Below are positions 27,582 through 38,196 of a DNA stretch of 64,000 nt, piece after piece. A program made the translations under genes and the position numbers. The notes beneath the pieces are model-generated. The model did not search any database and was not told the DNA's origin. It was given only the letters and a program-made list of their open reading frames with translations. How positions within the stretch are numbered: position 1 is the first letter of the stretch; every line of letters begins with the position of its first letter. Source of the DNA: Paludibacter sp. (GTDB lineage: Bacteria; Bacteroidota; Bacteroidia; Bacteroidales; Paludibacteraceae); contig JARLGX010000019.1 in assembly GCA_031292575.1 (NCBI GenBank), forward strand, positions 1 to 64,000, written 5' to 3'.

Positions 27582-29132
27582 ATGAAAAAGAATATATTAG
27601 CCTTGGCAGTAATTTTAAACTGCACAGCCATCTTTGCACAAACAGAATTTGATGCACAAAAGTTTGTATTAACAGATATAAATGGAACTGCCAGATATAT
27701 GGGCATGGCTGGTGCTTTCGGAGCATTGGGTGGTGATCCCTCTGCAATTAAAGACAATCCAGCTGGGTTGGGGATTTATCGAAGTTCAGAAATGACTGGT
27801 ACTCTAAATTTATTGATGCAAAACAGCAATGCAACATGGAATGGAACAAAAACCAGTGATAATTTAAATAACTTTAGTTTTACCAACTTTTCATATGTTA
27901 AATCTTATCCAACGTTCAGAAGTCAAAATAGTAGCGATGGACTTTTAAACTCTAATTGGTCATTTTCCTACAACAGACTTAGAGACTTTAATCGAAACTC
28001 AACCATAAGCAGTGGTTACCAAAACTCTTCAATGACAGATTATCTTGCCTATTTTACCGGCAATATTAAAAGTGCTGATTTGAGTTCCAGCAATGATCCT
28101 TATAATAATACAAGTATACCGTGGATGTCTGAATTAGCATATCAGGGATACCTTATCAATGAAACTGTTGATGCTAACGGTATAAGTACTTGGTCACCAT
28201 TATTGAGCTTAAATGAACAAGTTAAACCAACATTTAGCATACAGGAAAGTGGTTTTTTAGATGAATACTCTGTTGGATGGGCTGGTAATTTCAGCAACCT
28301 GCTTTATTTAGGAGCAAATTTAAATTTACAATCCATTAATTATACTGAAAGAAGTCAATACTCCGAAATGTTTGGTGCCGGCGACAACCAGAGTATGACT
28401 TTTGATAACAATATCATGACCAACGGAGCTGGTTTAAATGTTAATTTTGGGGCTATTCTCAGACCAATAGACATTGTGCGGATAGGCTTTTCGGTGCATT
28501 CTCCAACTGTTTTTGCATTGACTGATAATAATTATACTAGTCTAAATTACTATATTAGCAGCTCCAACAACGGTAATATAACTACACCAACAGGTTATAA
28601 CTCTTATATGTTATCAACACCGTGGAAATTTAATGCAAGTGCAGCAGTAATTCTAGGACAAAGAGGTTTACTTAGTGCCGAATATGATTACAACCTGAAT
28701 TCTAATACTACATTAATGGATCAAAATGGTAATTCACAAAACTATGCCGATGAAAACACTGGTATTAAAAGCGTTTTGAATAATGTAAGAACTTTAAAAA
28801 TTGGTGGAGAATATAAATTGACTGATCATTTCTCCTTAAGAGCTGGATATGCAAATATGAGTGCAGGAACAAATCCAAATTCAGATAAACTCATGAGATA
28901 CAACACTACAAGAACTGATACAGAATATTTTATAAACAACAGTACAAATTATCTTACTGCTGGCTTTGGTTATCGGGAAGCAAGCTGGTATATTGATTTT
29001 GCATACGTGAACAAAATTTTGGACGAAACGTTTTATCCATATAATTCTAATAGTTTAATTTACGCTGTTAATCCGGCAAATGTGAAAACTGCAAATAATA
29101 ATTTAGTAGTAACATTAGGGTTTAAGTTTTAA
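27582..29132 (+). CDS. OmpP1/FadL-like outer membrane protein
   Basis: A signal peptide (MKKNILALAVILNCTAIFAQ) is followed by TARYMGMAGAFGALGGDPSAIKDNPAGLGIYRSSEMTGTL, the N-terminal hatch pattern of OmpP1/FadL-type transporters, and then alternating beta-barrel strands ending NNLVVTLGFKF with a terminal aromatic. Length 516 fits a 14-strand barrel. Such proteins import hydrophobic compounds; in Bacteroidetes they are sometimes annotated as hemin receptors. It is 60 bp after the Gly-rich protein gene and probably co-transcribed. Confidence 0.82.
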   Translation: MKKNILALAVILNCTAIFAQTEFDAQKFVLTDINGTARYMGMAGAFGALGGDPSAIKDNPAGLGIYRSSEMTGTLNLLMQNSNATWNGTKTSDNLNNFSFTNFSYVKSYPTFRSQNSSDGLLNSNWSFSYNRLRDFNRNSTISSGYQNSSMTDYLAYFTGNIKSADLSSSNDPYNNTSIPWMSELAYQGYLINETVDANGISTWSPLLSLNEQVKPTFSIQESGFLDEYSVGWAGNFSNLLYLGANLNLQSINYTERSQYSEMFGAGDNQSMTFDNNIMTNGAGLNVNFGAILRPIDIVRIGFSVHSPTVFALTDNNYTSLNYYISSSNNGNITTPTGYNSYMLSTPWKFNASAAVILGQRGLLSAEYDYNLNSNTTLMDQNGNSQNYADENTGIKSVLNNVRTLKIGGEYKLTDHFSLRAGYANMSAGTNPNSDKLMRYNTTRTDTEYFINNSTNYLTAGFGYREASWYIDFAYVNKILDETFYPYNSNSLIYAVNPANVKTANNNLVVTLGFKF

Positions 29133-29176
29133 TTTATGCTTTGAAAATTAATAATTCAGGTTTATAATTTTGCATA

Positions 29177-29206
29177 AGAGGTCGGCTAAATGTCGACCTC
29201 TTTTTC
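29177..29206 (+). terminator. Rho-independent terminator
   Basis: AGAGGTCG pairs with CGACCTCT (29194-29201), followed by TTTTTC. It ends the porin transcript. Confidence 0.85.
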
Positions 29207-29271
29207 TTTAAATAATTGAATTTTAGATTTTTTCATTTTTTTGAATTTTATATTTTGAAGCATTTATTGAA

Positions 29272-29303
29272 TTTGCCCAATTGTTTTAAAAATAGTAACT
29301 TTG
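29272..29303 (+). promoter_or_regulatory. Promoter of prfC
   Basis: TTTG (29272-29275), a 20-bp spacer and TAACTTTG (29296-29303) match the Bacteroidetes -33/-7 consensus very well. Start of transcription would be near 29310, about 40 nt before the ATG. Confidence 0.7.
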
Positions 29304-29348
29304 CAAGCTTAAAAAACAGAACCGAATTAGCAAATCTTCCAATAAACA

Positions 29349-30926
29349 ATGTCTTTACAATCAGAAATCCAACGCCGTCGCACATTTGCCATTATTAGTC
29401 ACCCCGATGCAGGTAAAACCACGCTTACAGAGAAATTATTACTTTTTGGAGGCGCCATTCACGTAGCAGGTGCTGTTAAATCGAATAAAATAAAAAAAAC
29501 AGCTACTTCCGATTGGATGGAAATTGAGAAGCAACGTGGAATTTCAGTTGCAACTTCTGTGATGGGATTTGAATATCGTGACTATAAAATCAATATCCTT
29601 GACACACCTGGTCACCAGGACTTTGCAGAAGACACTTACCGAACGTTAACTGCGGTTGATAGCGTAATTATTGTAGTGGATACAGCCAAAGGTGTAGAAG
29701 CTCAAACCCGCAAACTTATGGAAGTTTGCCGAATGCGAAATACTCCGGTCATGATTTTTGTCAATAAAATGGATCGCGAAGGAAAAGAAGCTTTTGATTT
29801 GCTTGATGAACTGGAAGCTGAGCTTGGCATTGCAGTTCGTCCACTTAGTTGGCCTATTAACCAGGGATTTTCGTTCAAAGGCGTTTATAATATTCACAAA
29901 GAAAATCTTCAACTTTTTACACCAAACAAACAATCTATCAGCGAATCGGTTGAATTGTCTGATATTAACAGCAAAGAGTTAGACAAATTAGTTGGTGAGC
30001 ACGATGCCAATAAGCTACGTGAAGACATGGAACTTATTAACGGCGTTTACTCCGAATTCGACAATGAAAAATACCTTGCAGGACACTTGGCACCAGTTTT
30101 TTTTGGCAGCGCGCTGAATAACTTTGGAGTAAAGGAATTGCTCGATTGTTTTGTGGAAATTGCACCTTCACCCCGCCCCATTCATGCTCAGGAAAGAGAA
30201 ATAAATCCTTATGAAGAGGCTTTTTCGGGCTTTATTTTTAAAATCCATGCCAATATGGATCCAAATCATCGCAGTTGTATTGCATTCGTAAAAATTTGCT
30301 CAGGTAAATTTGAGCGAAATGTAAATTACAAGCACATTCGACATGGTAAAATGATGCGCTTCTCTTCACCAACAGCATTTATGGCTCAGAAAAAAGAAAC
30401 TGTCGACGAAGCCTATGCGGGTGATATTGTAGGTTTACCCGATACAGGTAATTTCAAAATTGGCGACACATTGACAGCTGGCGAAGACCTTCATTTCAAG
30501 GGAATTCCAAGCTTTTCGCCCGAAATGTTTAAATATATAGAAAATGCCGACCCAATGAAAACCAAACAATTAGATAAAGGAATTAATCAATTGATGGATG
30601 AAGGAGTAGCACAATTATTTACAAATCAATACAATGGACGTAAAATTATTGGAACTGTGGGTCAACTTCAATTTGAAGTAATTCAATATCGGTTGTTACA
30701 CGAATACAATGCACAATGCCGGTGGGATCCTATTTCGCTTTACAAAGCTTGTTGGATTGAAAGCGATAATGCCGTAGAACTCGATAATTTCAAAAAACGC
30801 AAAGCGCAATATATGGCTAAAGACAAAGAAGGACGTGATGTTTTTCTGGCTGATTCAGGTTATGTCCTTCAAATGGCGCAAAACGACTTTAAAAATATAA
30901 AGTTCCATTTTACTTCGGAATTTTAA
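29349..30926 (+). CDS. prfC: Peptide chain release factor 3
   Basis: The 525-residue GTPase has G1 [11 protein letters not shown]2 KQRGISV, G3 DTPGHQD and G4 NKMD, then the RF3-specific domains ([26 protein letters not shown] and [12 protein letters not shown]). RF3 removes RF1/RF2 from the ribosome after termination. Length is normal for RF3. It stands alone between its own promoter and terminator. Confidence 0.96.
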   Translation: MSLQSEIQRRRTFAIISHPDAGKTTLTEKLLLFGGAIHVAGAVKSNKIKKTATSDWMEIEKQRGISVATSVMGFEYRDYKINILDTPGHQDFAEDTYRTLTAVDSVIIVVDTAKGVEAQTRKLMEVCRMRNTPVMIFVNKMDREGKEAFDLLDELEAELGIAVRPLSWPINQGFSFKGVYNIHKENLQLFTPNKQSISESVELSDINSKELDKLVGEHDANKLREDMELINGVYSEFDNEKYLAGHLAPVFFGSALNNFGVKELLDCFVEIAPSPRPIHAQEREINPYEEAFSGFIFKIHANMDPNHRSCIAFVKICSGKFERNVNYKHIRHGKMMRFSSPTAFMAQKKETVDEAYAGDIVGLPDTGNFKIGDTLTAGEDLHFKGIPSFSPEMFKYIENADPMKTKQLDKGINQLMDEGVAQLFTNQYNGRKIIGTVGQLQFEVIQYRLLHEYNAQCRWDPISLYKACWIESDNAVELDNFKKRKAQYMAKDKEGRDVFLADSGYVLQMAQNDFKNIKFHFTSEF

Positions 30927-30960
30927 TATCTAAAGAAATGAATTAAGATCGAAAATGAAT

Positions 30961-30998
30961 CGGGCAACTCACAAAATGTAGGCTGCCCGTTTTTTTTG
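30961..30998 (+). terminator. Rho-independent terminator of prfC
   Basis: CGGGCA (30961-30966) pairs with TGCCCG, followed by T8. Confidence 0.85.
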
Positions 30999-31117
30999 AG
31001 AATTTTATGGAAAACATTTTTTTGAAATTTATGTTTTTTACTAAATATCCATTGCTTTATTGCAAATTCATTTTTTTTTTAGAACTTTGCACATAATCAC
31101 ATATAAAAGTAAACTAC

Positions 31118-33322
31118 ATGAAAAGTAAATCATTCAAGATTCTGTTGACAATCACTTCAGCTATAGCTATTATTGTGCTTATTTTAGCGTTAGGAATATC
31201 TCCGGTGACTAAAAATTATATTGAGAAACACAGCAAAGAGCTAATAGGACGAAAAGTTCAAATGAAAGGTTTACATATTAATATTTTCACCGGAACGTTA
31301 GAACTTGATTCAATTTATTTGTACGAAAAAAATAACAAAGACGTTTTTGCTTCCATCGACACGTTTTTTGTAAACATAGAGCTTACAAAGCTTCTGAGTA
31401 AAAACTTAGAAATAAGCGAATTAAAAGTAGTTCATCCCTATCTGGATGTTTTACAAAAAGGCGATGTTTTCAATTTTGATGACTTAATGTCTAAAAAAAA
31501 CAGTTCAAAAAAAGACACTGCGCATTCATCTTTCCCAAAATCCATAGTAATCAGAAATATTTATTTTAGAGGTGGAACATTGGTTTACACCGATCAGCTC
31601 CTAAAAAACACTATTAAAATGAACGATTTAGGTGTATCTATTCCCGAACTTAGTTTTGGAAATGGGAATACAAAAGGTGGTGTACATCTAAAAATTGGCG
31701 ATATAGCAACTTTGGATAGCAAGCTTGAAATTAATATGAAGACAGATGGTTACAAGCTCAATATTTTAGTCAAAAATCTGGCTGTCAATATTGTCAAACC
31801 TTATGTTCAACAATATTACAATATCAATCAGTTCGAAGGATTAGTGAGTGGAAATTTACTTATTGTGGGTAATACAAATCACATCATGGATTTCAAATTA
31901 AGTGGTACAAGCAGTGCTTCCGGATTCAAAATGACAAACAACAAAAATGAGCCTATAGTATCTGCAGAAACTGCTTCTGTAAAAATGAATAATATTTCTT
32001 ACAAAACTTCAACCTACCTTTTTGATTACATTCATGCTTCCAATGCCAAATTAGACTTTATTCTAAATCCTAAAACTAATAATATCAGCGCCTTATTTAA
32101 GCCTGAGGATAAAAGTAAATCGTCCAATTCTGCTCCAATGACATTCAAAGTAACCGACTTACATGTAGACAATTCCCAGTTAGTATATACCGATAATACT
32201 CTAAATTCACCATTTAAGTTGCCAATAAAGAGAATCGACTTTTTGGCAAAAAATTTTGATATGAATGGAAATAATGATTTCAAAATAAAAGGTTCGTTTC
32301 CCGAAGGTGGTACGGCACGATTCAGCTGGAAAGGTAATATGAATGACTTTTCTAACCAGCAAATAATGATGAATCTCCAAAACATGAGCCTGAAATTAAT
32401 GAGTCCATATTGCAAGTATTACACGGCTTACGACATTACTACCGGAAACATGAATTTTATAAGCAAAAACAATATTCGGAGCAACAATATTACAAGTTCA
32501 AACACAGTGGATGTTTATAAAATGAATGTTGGAAAAAAGCAAAAGCAGCTTAAAGTCAAATACAATGTTCCTCTTCGATTGGCTCTTTACATTATGAAAG
32601 ATAAAGATGATAAGATTAATTTTGATTTACCTGTAAAAGGAAATGTAAAAGATCCGAAATTCTCATACAAGAAAATTATTTTCAAAACAATTGTAAACCT
32701 GATGGTAAAAGTCGCATTATCACCTTTGAAATTTCTTGCAAATTCATTGGGTATGAATCCTGATAAAATGGAATCAATTGCAATTGAACCATTGCAATCT
32801 GGGTTCACAGCCGAGCAATACAGTCAGTTTAATAACCTGTCAACAATTATTAAAAAGAAGCCAGAGATGGTACTTTCACTCACTCAATACGTCAATTTAC
32901 CTGACGCAATGACAGAATTCGCCCTGTATAAAACAAAATTTTCATATTTAAATTCGCTACAAAAGTCTGAAAACAATACGGTGATTAGCAATCAAGATGT
33001 ACAATCCGTTCAGAATAACGATAAGGATTTTGTACAATACCTCGATACATTGGTAAAACATAATGGAATGGTTTCTTTACAAACTACTTTACAGGAAAAA
33101 GTCAATTCCCTTTATTCTCCAGATTCATTGCAGGTTGGATTACTCAATAAATTGGAGAAAAGAAATTCATACTTGAAAAATTATTTGATGACTTCGAATG
33201 AAATTCCCGAAAAAAATCTGGTTATTAAAACTGCTCAGATTGATTCTTTAAGAATGTATAAAGAAAATGCAATCTATAAAATCGGAATGACATTACCGGG
33301 TGCCGAAAAACCAAACGAATAA
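31118..33322 (+). CDS. AsmA/DUF748-like membrane-anchored protein
   Basis: A single N-terminal hydrophobic segment (about 8-30) anchors a large beta-rich periplasmic domain of 734 residues. Features such as LIGRKVQMKGLHINIFTGTLELDSIYLYE near the start, repeated 'TDxxL' strands (VDNSQLVYTDNTLNSPF) and a conserved LPVKGNVKDPKFSYKKIIFKTIVNLMVKVALSPLKFLA near residue 510 are those of DUF748/AsmA-like proteins. These resemble lipid-transfer bridge proteins between the membranes. The C-terminal 180 residues are helical and charged. Confidence 0.8.
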   Translation: MKSKSFKILLTITSAIAIIVLILALGISPVTKNYIEKHSKELIGRKVQMKGLHINIFTGTLELDSIYLYEKNNKDVFASIDTFFVNIELTKLLSKNLEISELKVVHPYLDVLQKGDVFNFDDLMSKKNSSKKDTAHSSFPKSIVIRNIYFRGGTLVYTDQLLKNTIKMNDLGVSIPELSFGNGNTKGGVHLKIGDIATLDSKLEINMKTDGYKLNILVKNLAVNIVKPYVQQYYNINQFEGLVSGNLLIVGNTNHIMDFKLSGTSSASGFKMTNNKNEPIVSAETASVKMNNISYKTSTYLFDYIHASNAKLDFILNPKTNNISALFKPEDKSKSSNSAPMTFKVTDLHVDNSQLVYTDNTLNSPFKLPIKRIDFLAKNFDMNGNNDFKIKGSFPEGGTARFSWKGNMNDFSNQQIMMNLQNMSLKLMSPYCKYYTAYDITTGNMNFISKNNIRSNNITSSNTVDVYKMNVGKKQKQLKVKYNVPLRLALYIMKDKDDKINFDLPVKGNVKDPKFSYKKIIFKTIVNLMVKVALSPLKFLANSLGMNPDKMESIAIEPLQSGFTAEQYSQFNNLSTIIKKKPEMVLSLTQYVNLPDAMTEFALYKTKFSYLNSLQKSENNTVISNQDVQSVQNNDKDFVQYLDTLVKHNGMVSLQTTLQEKVNSLYSPDSLQVGLLNKLEKRNSYLKNYLMTSNEIPEKNLVIKTAQIDSLRMYKENAIYKIGMTLPGAEKPNE

Positions 33323-33422
33323 ATTAAATAAGTATATTTATTCGCATTCAACTCATTTATTGACAATTTGATACCAATTATTTAAAAATCGGTTAAATAA
33401 AAAAAAATTCTCAGTTTTAGGG

Positions 33423-33453
33423 TTGCACAAAACAAGAAAAAGGAGTACTTTTG
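33423..33453 (+). promoter_or_regulatory. Promoter of the fused carbamoyl-phosphate synthase gene
   Basis: TTG (33423-33425), exactly 20 bp, then TACTTTTG (33446-33453). It lies inside the upstream extension of the reading frame, which therefore is not coding; the ATG is at 33505. Confidence 0.7.
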
Positions 33454-33504
33454 CACAAATTTGGACATTTGAGTCGGAACGACAATTCAATCAAAACACA
33501 ATAT

Positions 33505-36500
33505 ATGCAAAAGTACAAGCCTCTCCACTTAATTTTGGAAGATGGAACCATTTTTAAAGGAAAATCATTTGGTTACGAGAAGCCGGTAGCCGGCGAAGTT
33601 GTTTTTAATACTGCCATGGTTGGGTATCCCGAAAGTTTGACCGACCCATCCTATGCTGGTCAGTTGTTGACGATAACTTTTCCATTGGTTGGTAATTACG
33701 GTGTTCCGAATGACATCATCCAAAACGGACTTTCTACTTTTTATGAATCGGAAAAAATTCAAGCAACAGGCCTGATTATTTCCGATTTTTCTTTTGAATA
33801 TAGTCACTGGAATGCTGGAAAAAGCTTGAGCGAGTGGCTAATAGAAAACGAAGTTCCCGGAATTTTTGGTGTAGATACCCGCGAGTTGACAAAGTTGGTG
33901 CGTGAGAAAGGAACAATGAGAGGGAAGTTCGTTTTTCCTGATGGTGAAGACATAGATTTTATAAATCCTGATGATGAAAACCAGGTAGCCAAAGTAAGTT
34001 GCAAAGAAGTAATAACTTATGGAAGCGGAAAACACAAAGTTCTTTTGGTTGATTGCGGTGTAAAACATAACATTATCCGCTGCTTGTTGAAACGTGATAC
34101 TACGGTAATTCGTGTGCCATGGGATTATGACTTCAACCACATTGATTACGACGGTTTGTTTATATCAAATGGTCCTGGTGACCCTGAATATGCACAAGAC
34201 ACAGTTAAACATATTCAAACTGCCATGCTTACCGAGAAACCGATTTTTGGAATTTGTATGGGAAATCAATTGCTTGCGGTTGCTGGTGGAGCAAAAACAT
34301 ATAAACTGAAATACGGACACCGCAGCCATAACCAACCGGTACAATTGGTTGGAACACAACGTGCCTTTATTACTTCACAAAATCATGGTTTTGCCGTAGA
34401 TAATAAGACTATTGGAGCCGATTGGGAACCTTTGTTTGTAAACATGAACGACGGAACTAATGAAGGAATCCAACACAAAACAATGCCATGGTTTTCGGCA
34501 CAATTTCACCCTGAAGCTTCTTCGGGACCAACTGATACCGAATTTCTTTTCGATGTTTTTATCAAAACACTAACTGATTTTTCGAAACCAATTCCTCAAA
34601 TGATTGAAGAGGAACTGGAATCGCGCTTGGTAACCAAACATGTTTACACGGGAGCTGAAAAAGGCGAAATAAAGAAAGTACTGGTACTGGGTTCGGGAGC
34701 ATTGAAAATTGGCGAAGCAGGTGAATTTGATTATTCCGGCTCTCAAGCTTTAAAAGCATTGAAGGAAGAAGGAATTCAAACAGTTCTTATCAACCCGAAC
34801 ATTGCCACCGTGCAAACTTCCGAAGGTATTGCCGATAAAGTATATTTTCTGCCGGTTACCCCAGAGTTTGTTGAACGTGTTATTGAAAAAGAACGTCCAG
34901 ATGGCGTATTCCTGTCGTTTGGAGGACAAACAGCATTAAATTGCGGTGTGGCTTTATTCCGGAATAAAGTTTTCGAAAAATATAACATCAAAGTTCTTGG
35001 AACTCCGGTTCAATCAATTATTGACACCGAAGACCGCGAAATATTCAACCAAAAACTGCATGAAATTGATGTAAAATATATCAAGAGTGAGGCAGTAAAT
35101 GATCTTGAAAACGCAGTTCGTGCTGCTAATGAACTTGGTTATCCGGTTATAGTTCGGGCAGCTTATGCACTAGGTGGAATGGGTAGTGGCTTCTGCGACA
35201 ACGATACTGAATTAAGAACGTTGGTTGAAAAAGCATTTGCTTATTCGTCTCAGGTTTTGGTTGAGAAATCGTTGAAAGGATGGAAAGAAATTGAATATGA
35301 AGTAGTGCGTGATAAATACGACAACTGTATCACGGTTTGTAACATGGAAAACTTTGATCCACTTGGGATACACACCGGTGAAAGTATTGTAGTTGCACCT
35401 TCGCAAACATTGACCAACAGCGAATACCACAAACTCCGCGAACTTGCTATTCGCATTATTCGCCATATTGGTATTGTAGGTGAATGTAATGTGCAATATG
35501 CGTTCGACACTGTTTCTGAAGATTACCGTGTAATTGAAGTAAATGCCCGTCTGAGCCGCTCTTCAGCATTGGCTTCTAAAGCAACCGGTTATCCGTTGGC
35601 TTTCGTAGCCGCAAAACTTGGTTTAGGTTACGGACTTCCTGAATTGAAAAACTCGGTAACAAAAGATACTTCAGCATTTTTCGAACCAGCATTAGATTAT
35701 ATTGTTTGTAAAATTCCTCGTTGGGATTTGGGAAAATTCCAGGGCGTTTCTCGTCAATTGGGATCAAGCATGAAATCGGTGGGTGAAATTATGTCTATTG
35801 GACGTAACTTTGAAGAAGCATTCCAGAAAGGCTTGCGTATGATTGGGCTTGGTATGCACGGATTTGTGGCCAATAAAGATTTTTATGCCGATGATGTGGA
35901 TACAGCTCTCTCCCAGCCTACCGACAAACGCGTATTCTATTTGGCCCAAGCGCTTCACAGCGGTTATAATGTTGACAGACTCCACGAATTGACTAAAATA
36001 GACTGCTGGTTCTTATACAAATTAAAAGCAATCGTTGAAAAAGAACATGAACTGGAAACATTTAATTCGTTGAATGAATTGCCAGATAATGTACTACGCC
36101 GTGCAAAAGAAATGGGATTCTCCGATTTCCAAATTACCCGGTTGGTAACCAAATGTAGTAGCGATGATATTGACGAAAATATAAAACTTACTCGCCATCA
36201 TCGTAAGGAACGTGGAATTGTTCCGGTAGTAAAACAAATTGATACGCTTGCCGCCGAATATCCCGCACAAACTAACTATTTGTACCTGACCTACGGCGGT
36301 ACAGCCAGTGATGTAAAATACCTCGGTGACCACCGCTCGGTTGTAGTTCTAGGTTCGGGTGCTTATCGGATAGGTTCTTCTGTAGAATTTGACTGGTGCG
36401 GTGTAAATGCGCTGATGACCATTCGCAAGGAAGGTTTCCGCTCTGTTATGATCAACTACAATCCCGAAACGGTATCGACCGACTACGATATGTGCGACCG

Positions 36501-37875
36501 ACTGTATTTTGACGAACTGAGTTTTGAGCGCGTAATGGATATCATTGAGATGGAAAATCCAATGGGAACAATTGTTTCTACAGGGGGTCAGATTCCAAAC
36601 AACTTAGCATTGAAGTTAGCCGACGAAAAAGTCACAATCTTAGGAACACAAGCCATTGATATTGACCGTGCCGAAGACCGTCATAAATTCTCTTCGATGC
36701 TCGACACATTGAAAATAGATCAACCACGTTGGAAAGAATTAACCACGTTCGACGATGTGAATGAGTTTGTAGATGGTATCGGATATCCGGTGCTGGTTCG
36801 TCCTTCGTATGTACTTTCGGGTGCTGCTATGAACGTGTGCTACGATGCTTCGCAATTAGAAAACTTCCTGAAACTGGCTACCGATGTATCAAAAAAACAT
36901 CCGGTAGTAATTTCAGAATTTATCGAGCGTTGCAAGGAAATCGAAATTGATGCAGTAGCTGACAAAGGAGAGATTTTGGTTTACGCCATTTCTGAACATG
37001 TGGAATTTGCCGGAGTTCACTCGGGTGACGCTACCACACAATTTCCTCCGCAAAAAATCTATGTGGAAACTATTCGCAGAATCAAGAAGATAGCCAGTGA
37101 AATTGCTAAATCGCTCAACATTTCGGGACCATTCAATATCCAATTCCTGGCGCGCGACAATTATATCAAGGTCATTGAATGCAATCTGCGCTCGTCACGT
37201 AGTTTCCCATTTGTATCCAAAGTATTGAAAATAAACTTTATCGAACTGGCTACGAAAGTAATGCTTGGATTGCCTGTTGAAAAACCTGAGAAATCGGCTT
37301 TCGACCTGGATTATGTGGGTATCAAAGCTTCACAATTTTCATTTGCCCGCTTGCAACAAGCCGATCCAGTATTGGGTGTGGATATGGCTTCAACCGGTGA
37401 AGTTGGTTGTATAGGTGATGATTTCTCGGAAGCAATTCTGAAATCATTGCTATCTGTTGGTTATCGCATTCCAAAAAAACGGATTATGATTTCTTCGGGC
37501 GAAACAAAATCGAAAGTTGAACTGTCGGATGCATGTCTATTACTTCAAAAGAAAGGTTACGAACTCTACGCTACACGCGGTACTCAAAAATTCTTAAAAG
37601 AAAACGGAGTTAATGCGACAGCAGTAAATTGGCCGGACGAGGATGGTGAATTGAATGTAAAAAATATGATTTCAAATAAAGAATTCGATTTGGTTATCAA
37701 CATTCCTAAAAATACCACCAAACGAGAATTAGCAAACGATTATATCATTCGTCGCGGAGCTATTGACTTCAATATTCCATTATTTACCAATGCCCGCCTG
37801 GCTTCTGCCTTTATCAATGCCTTCTGCACCATGAGCTTCGAAGACATTAAGATAAAAAGTTGGGATGAATATTGA
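33505..37875 (+). CDS. carAB: Glutamine-dependent carbamoyl-phosphate synthase, CarA-CarB fusion
   Basis: One unbroken 1456-residue frame holds both subunits. Residues 1 to about 375 are CarA: an N-terminal swivel domain and a class I glutaminase with nucleophile C251 (FGICMGNQ) and H335/E337 (QFHPEA). From about 390 comes CarB: two ATP-grasp halves ([22 protein letters not shown] and [22 protein letters not shown]) and an MGS-like regulatory domain in the last 130 residues. It makes carbamoyl phosphate for pyrimidines and arginine. The fused order is the eukaryotic CPS order. It has its own promoter and terminator; pyrBI lies 17 kb away. Confidence 0.96.
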   Translation: [1456 protein letters not shown]

Positions 37876-37920
37876 TTCGGGATTAAGATACTAGAACCAA
37901 GATTTTAGACTATATAAGTA

Positions 37921-37957
37921 AACAGCCTTTTGCATTGCTGCAAAAGGCTGTTTTTGC
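37921..37957 (+). terminator. Rho-independent terminator of carAB
   Basis: AACAGCCTTTTGCA pairs perfectly with TGCAAAAGGCTGTT across a TTGC loop, followed by TTTTT. The remainder of the gap to 38197 holds only the promoter of the next gene. Confidence 0.9.
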
Positions 37958-38127
37958 ATCTAACGGGAAATTTAGCAATGTCTAATTTTGTAACTGGTTG
38001 GAATCACATTATTCACACTGCTTTAAAAGATTATCTAGAAACCGGTTCATAAGTTTTGTAAAGTGTCCAGCACCTACTCCGTTAAATTATAATGAGTAAA
38101 AAATTAGTTTTCAAAGTTATAAAACCG

Positions 38128-38135
38128 TACCTTTG
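38128..38135 (+). promoter_or_regulatory. -7 promoter element (TACCTTTG)
   Basis: TACCTTTG lies 62 bp before the ATG at 38197 and inside the longer open frame that starts at 38092. It favours the shorter start for the J/KTSC protein. Confidence 0.5.
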
Positions 38136-38196
38136 TGCCCGATTTATAAAAGCTGCGAAGCAATTTACCACCAAAACATTTAGAAACCACAAATTC

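Noticed and set aside
33565-37143. Several antisense frames across the carAB gene
   Set aside because: They have no promoter, no family resemblance and lie opposite a highly conserved enzyme; they follow from its codon pattern.
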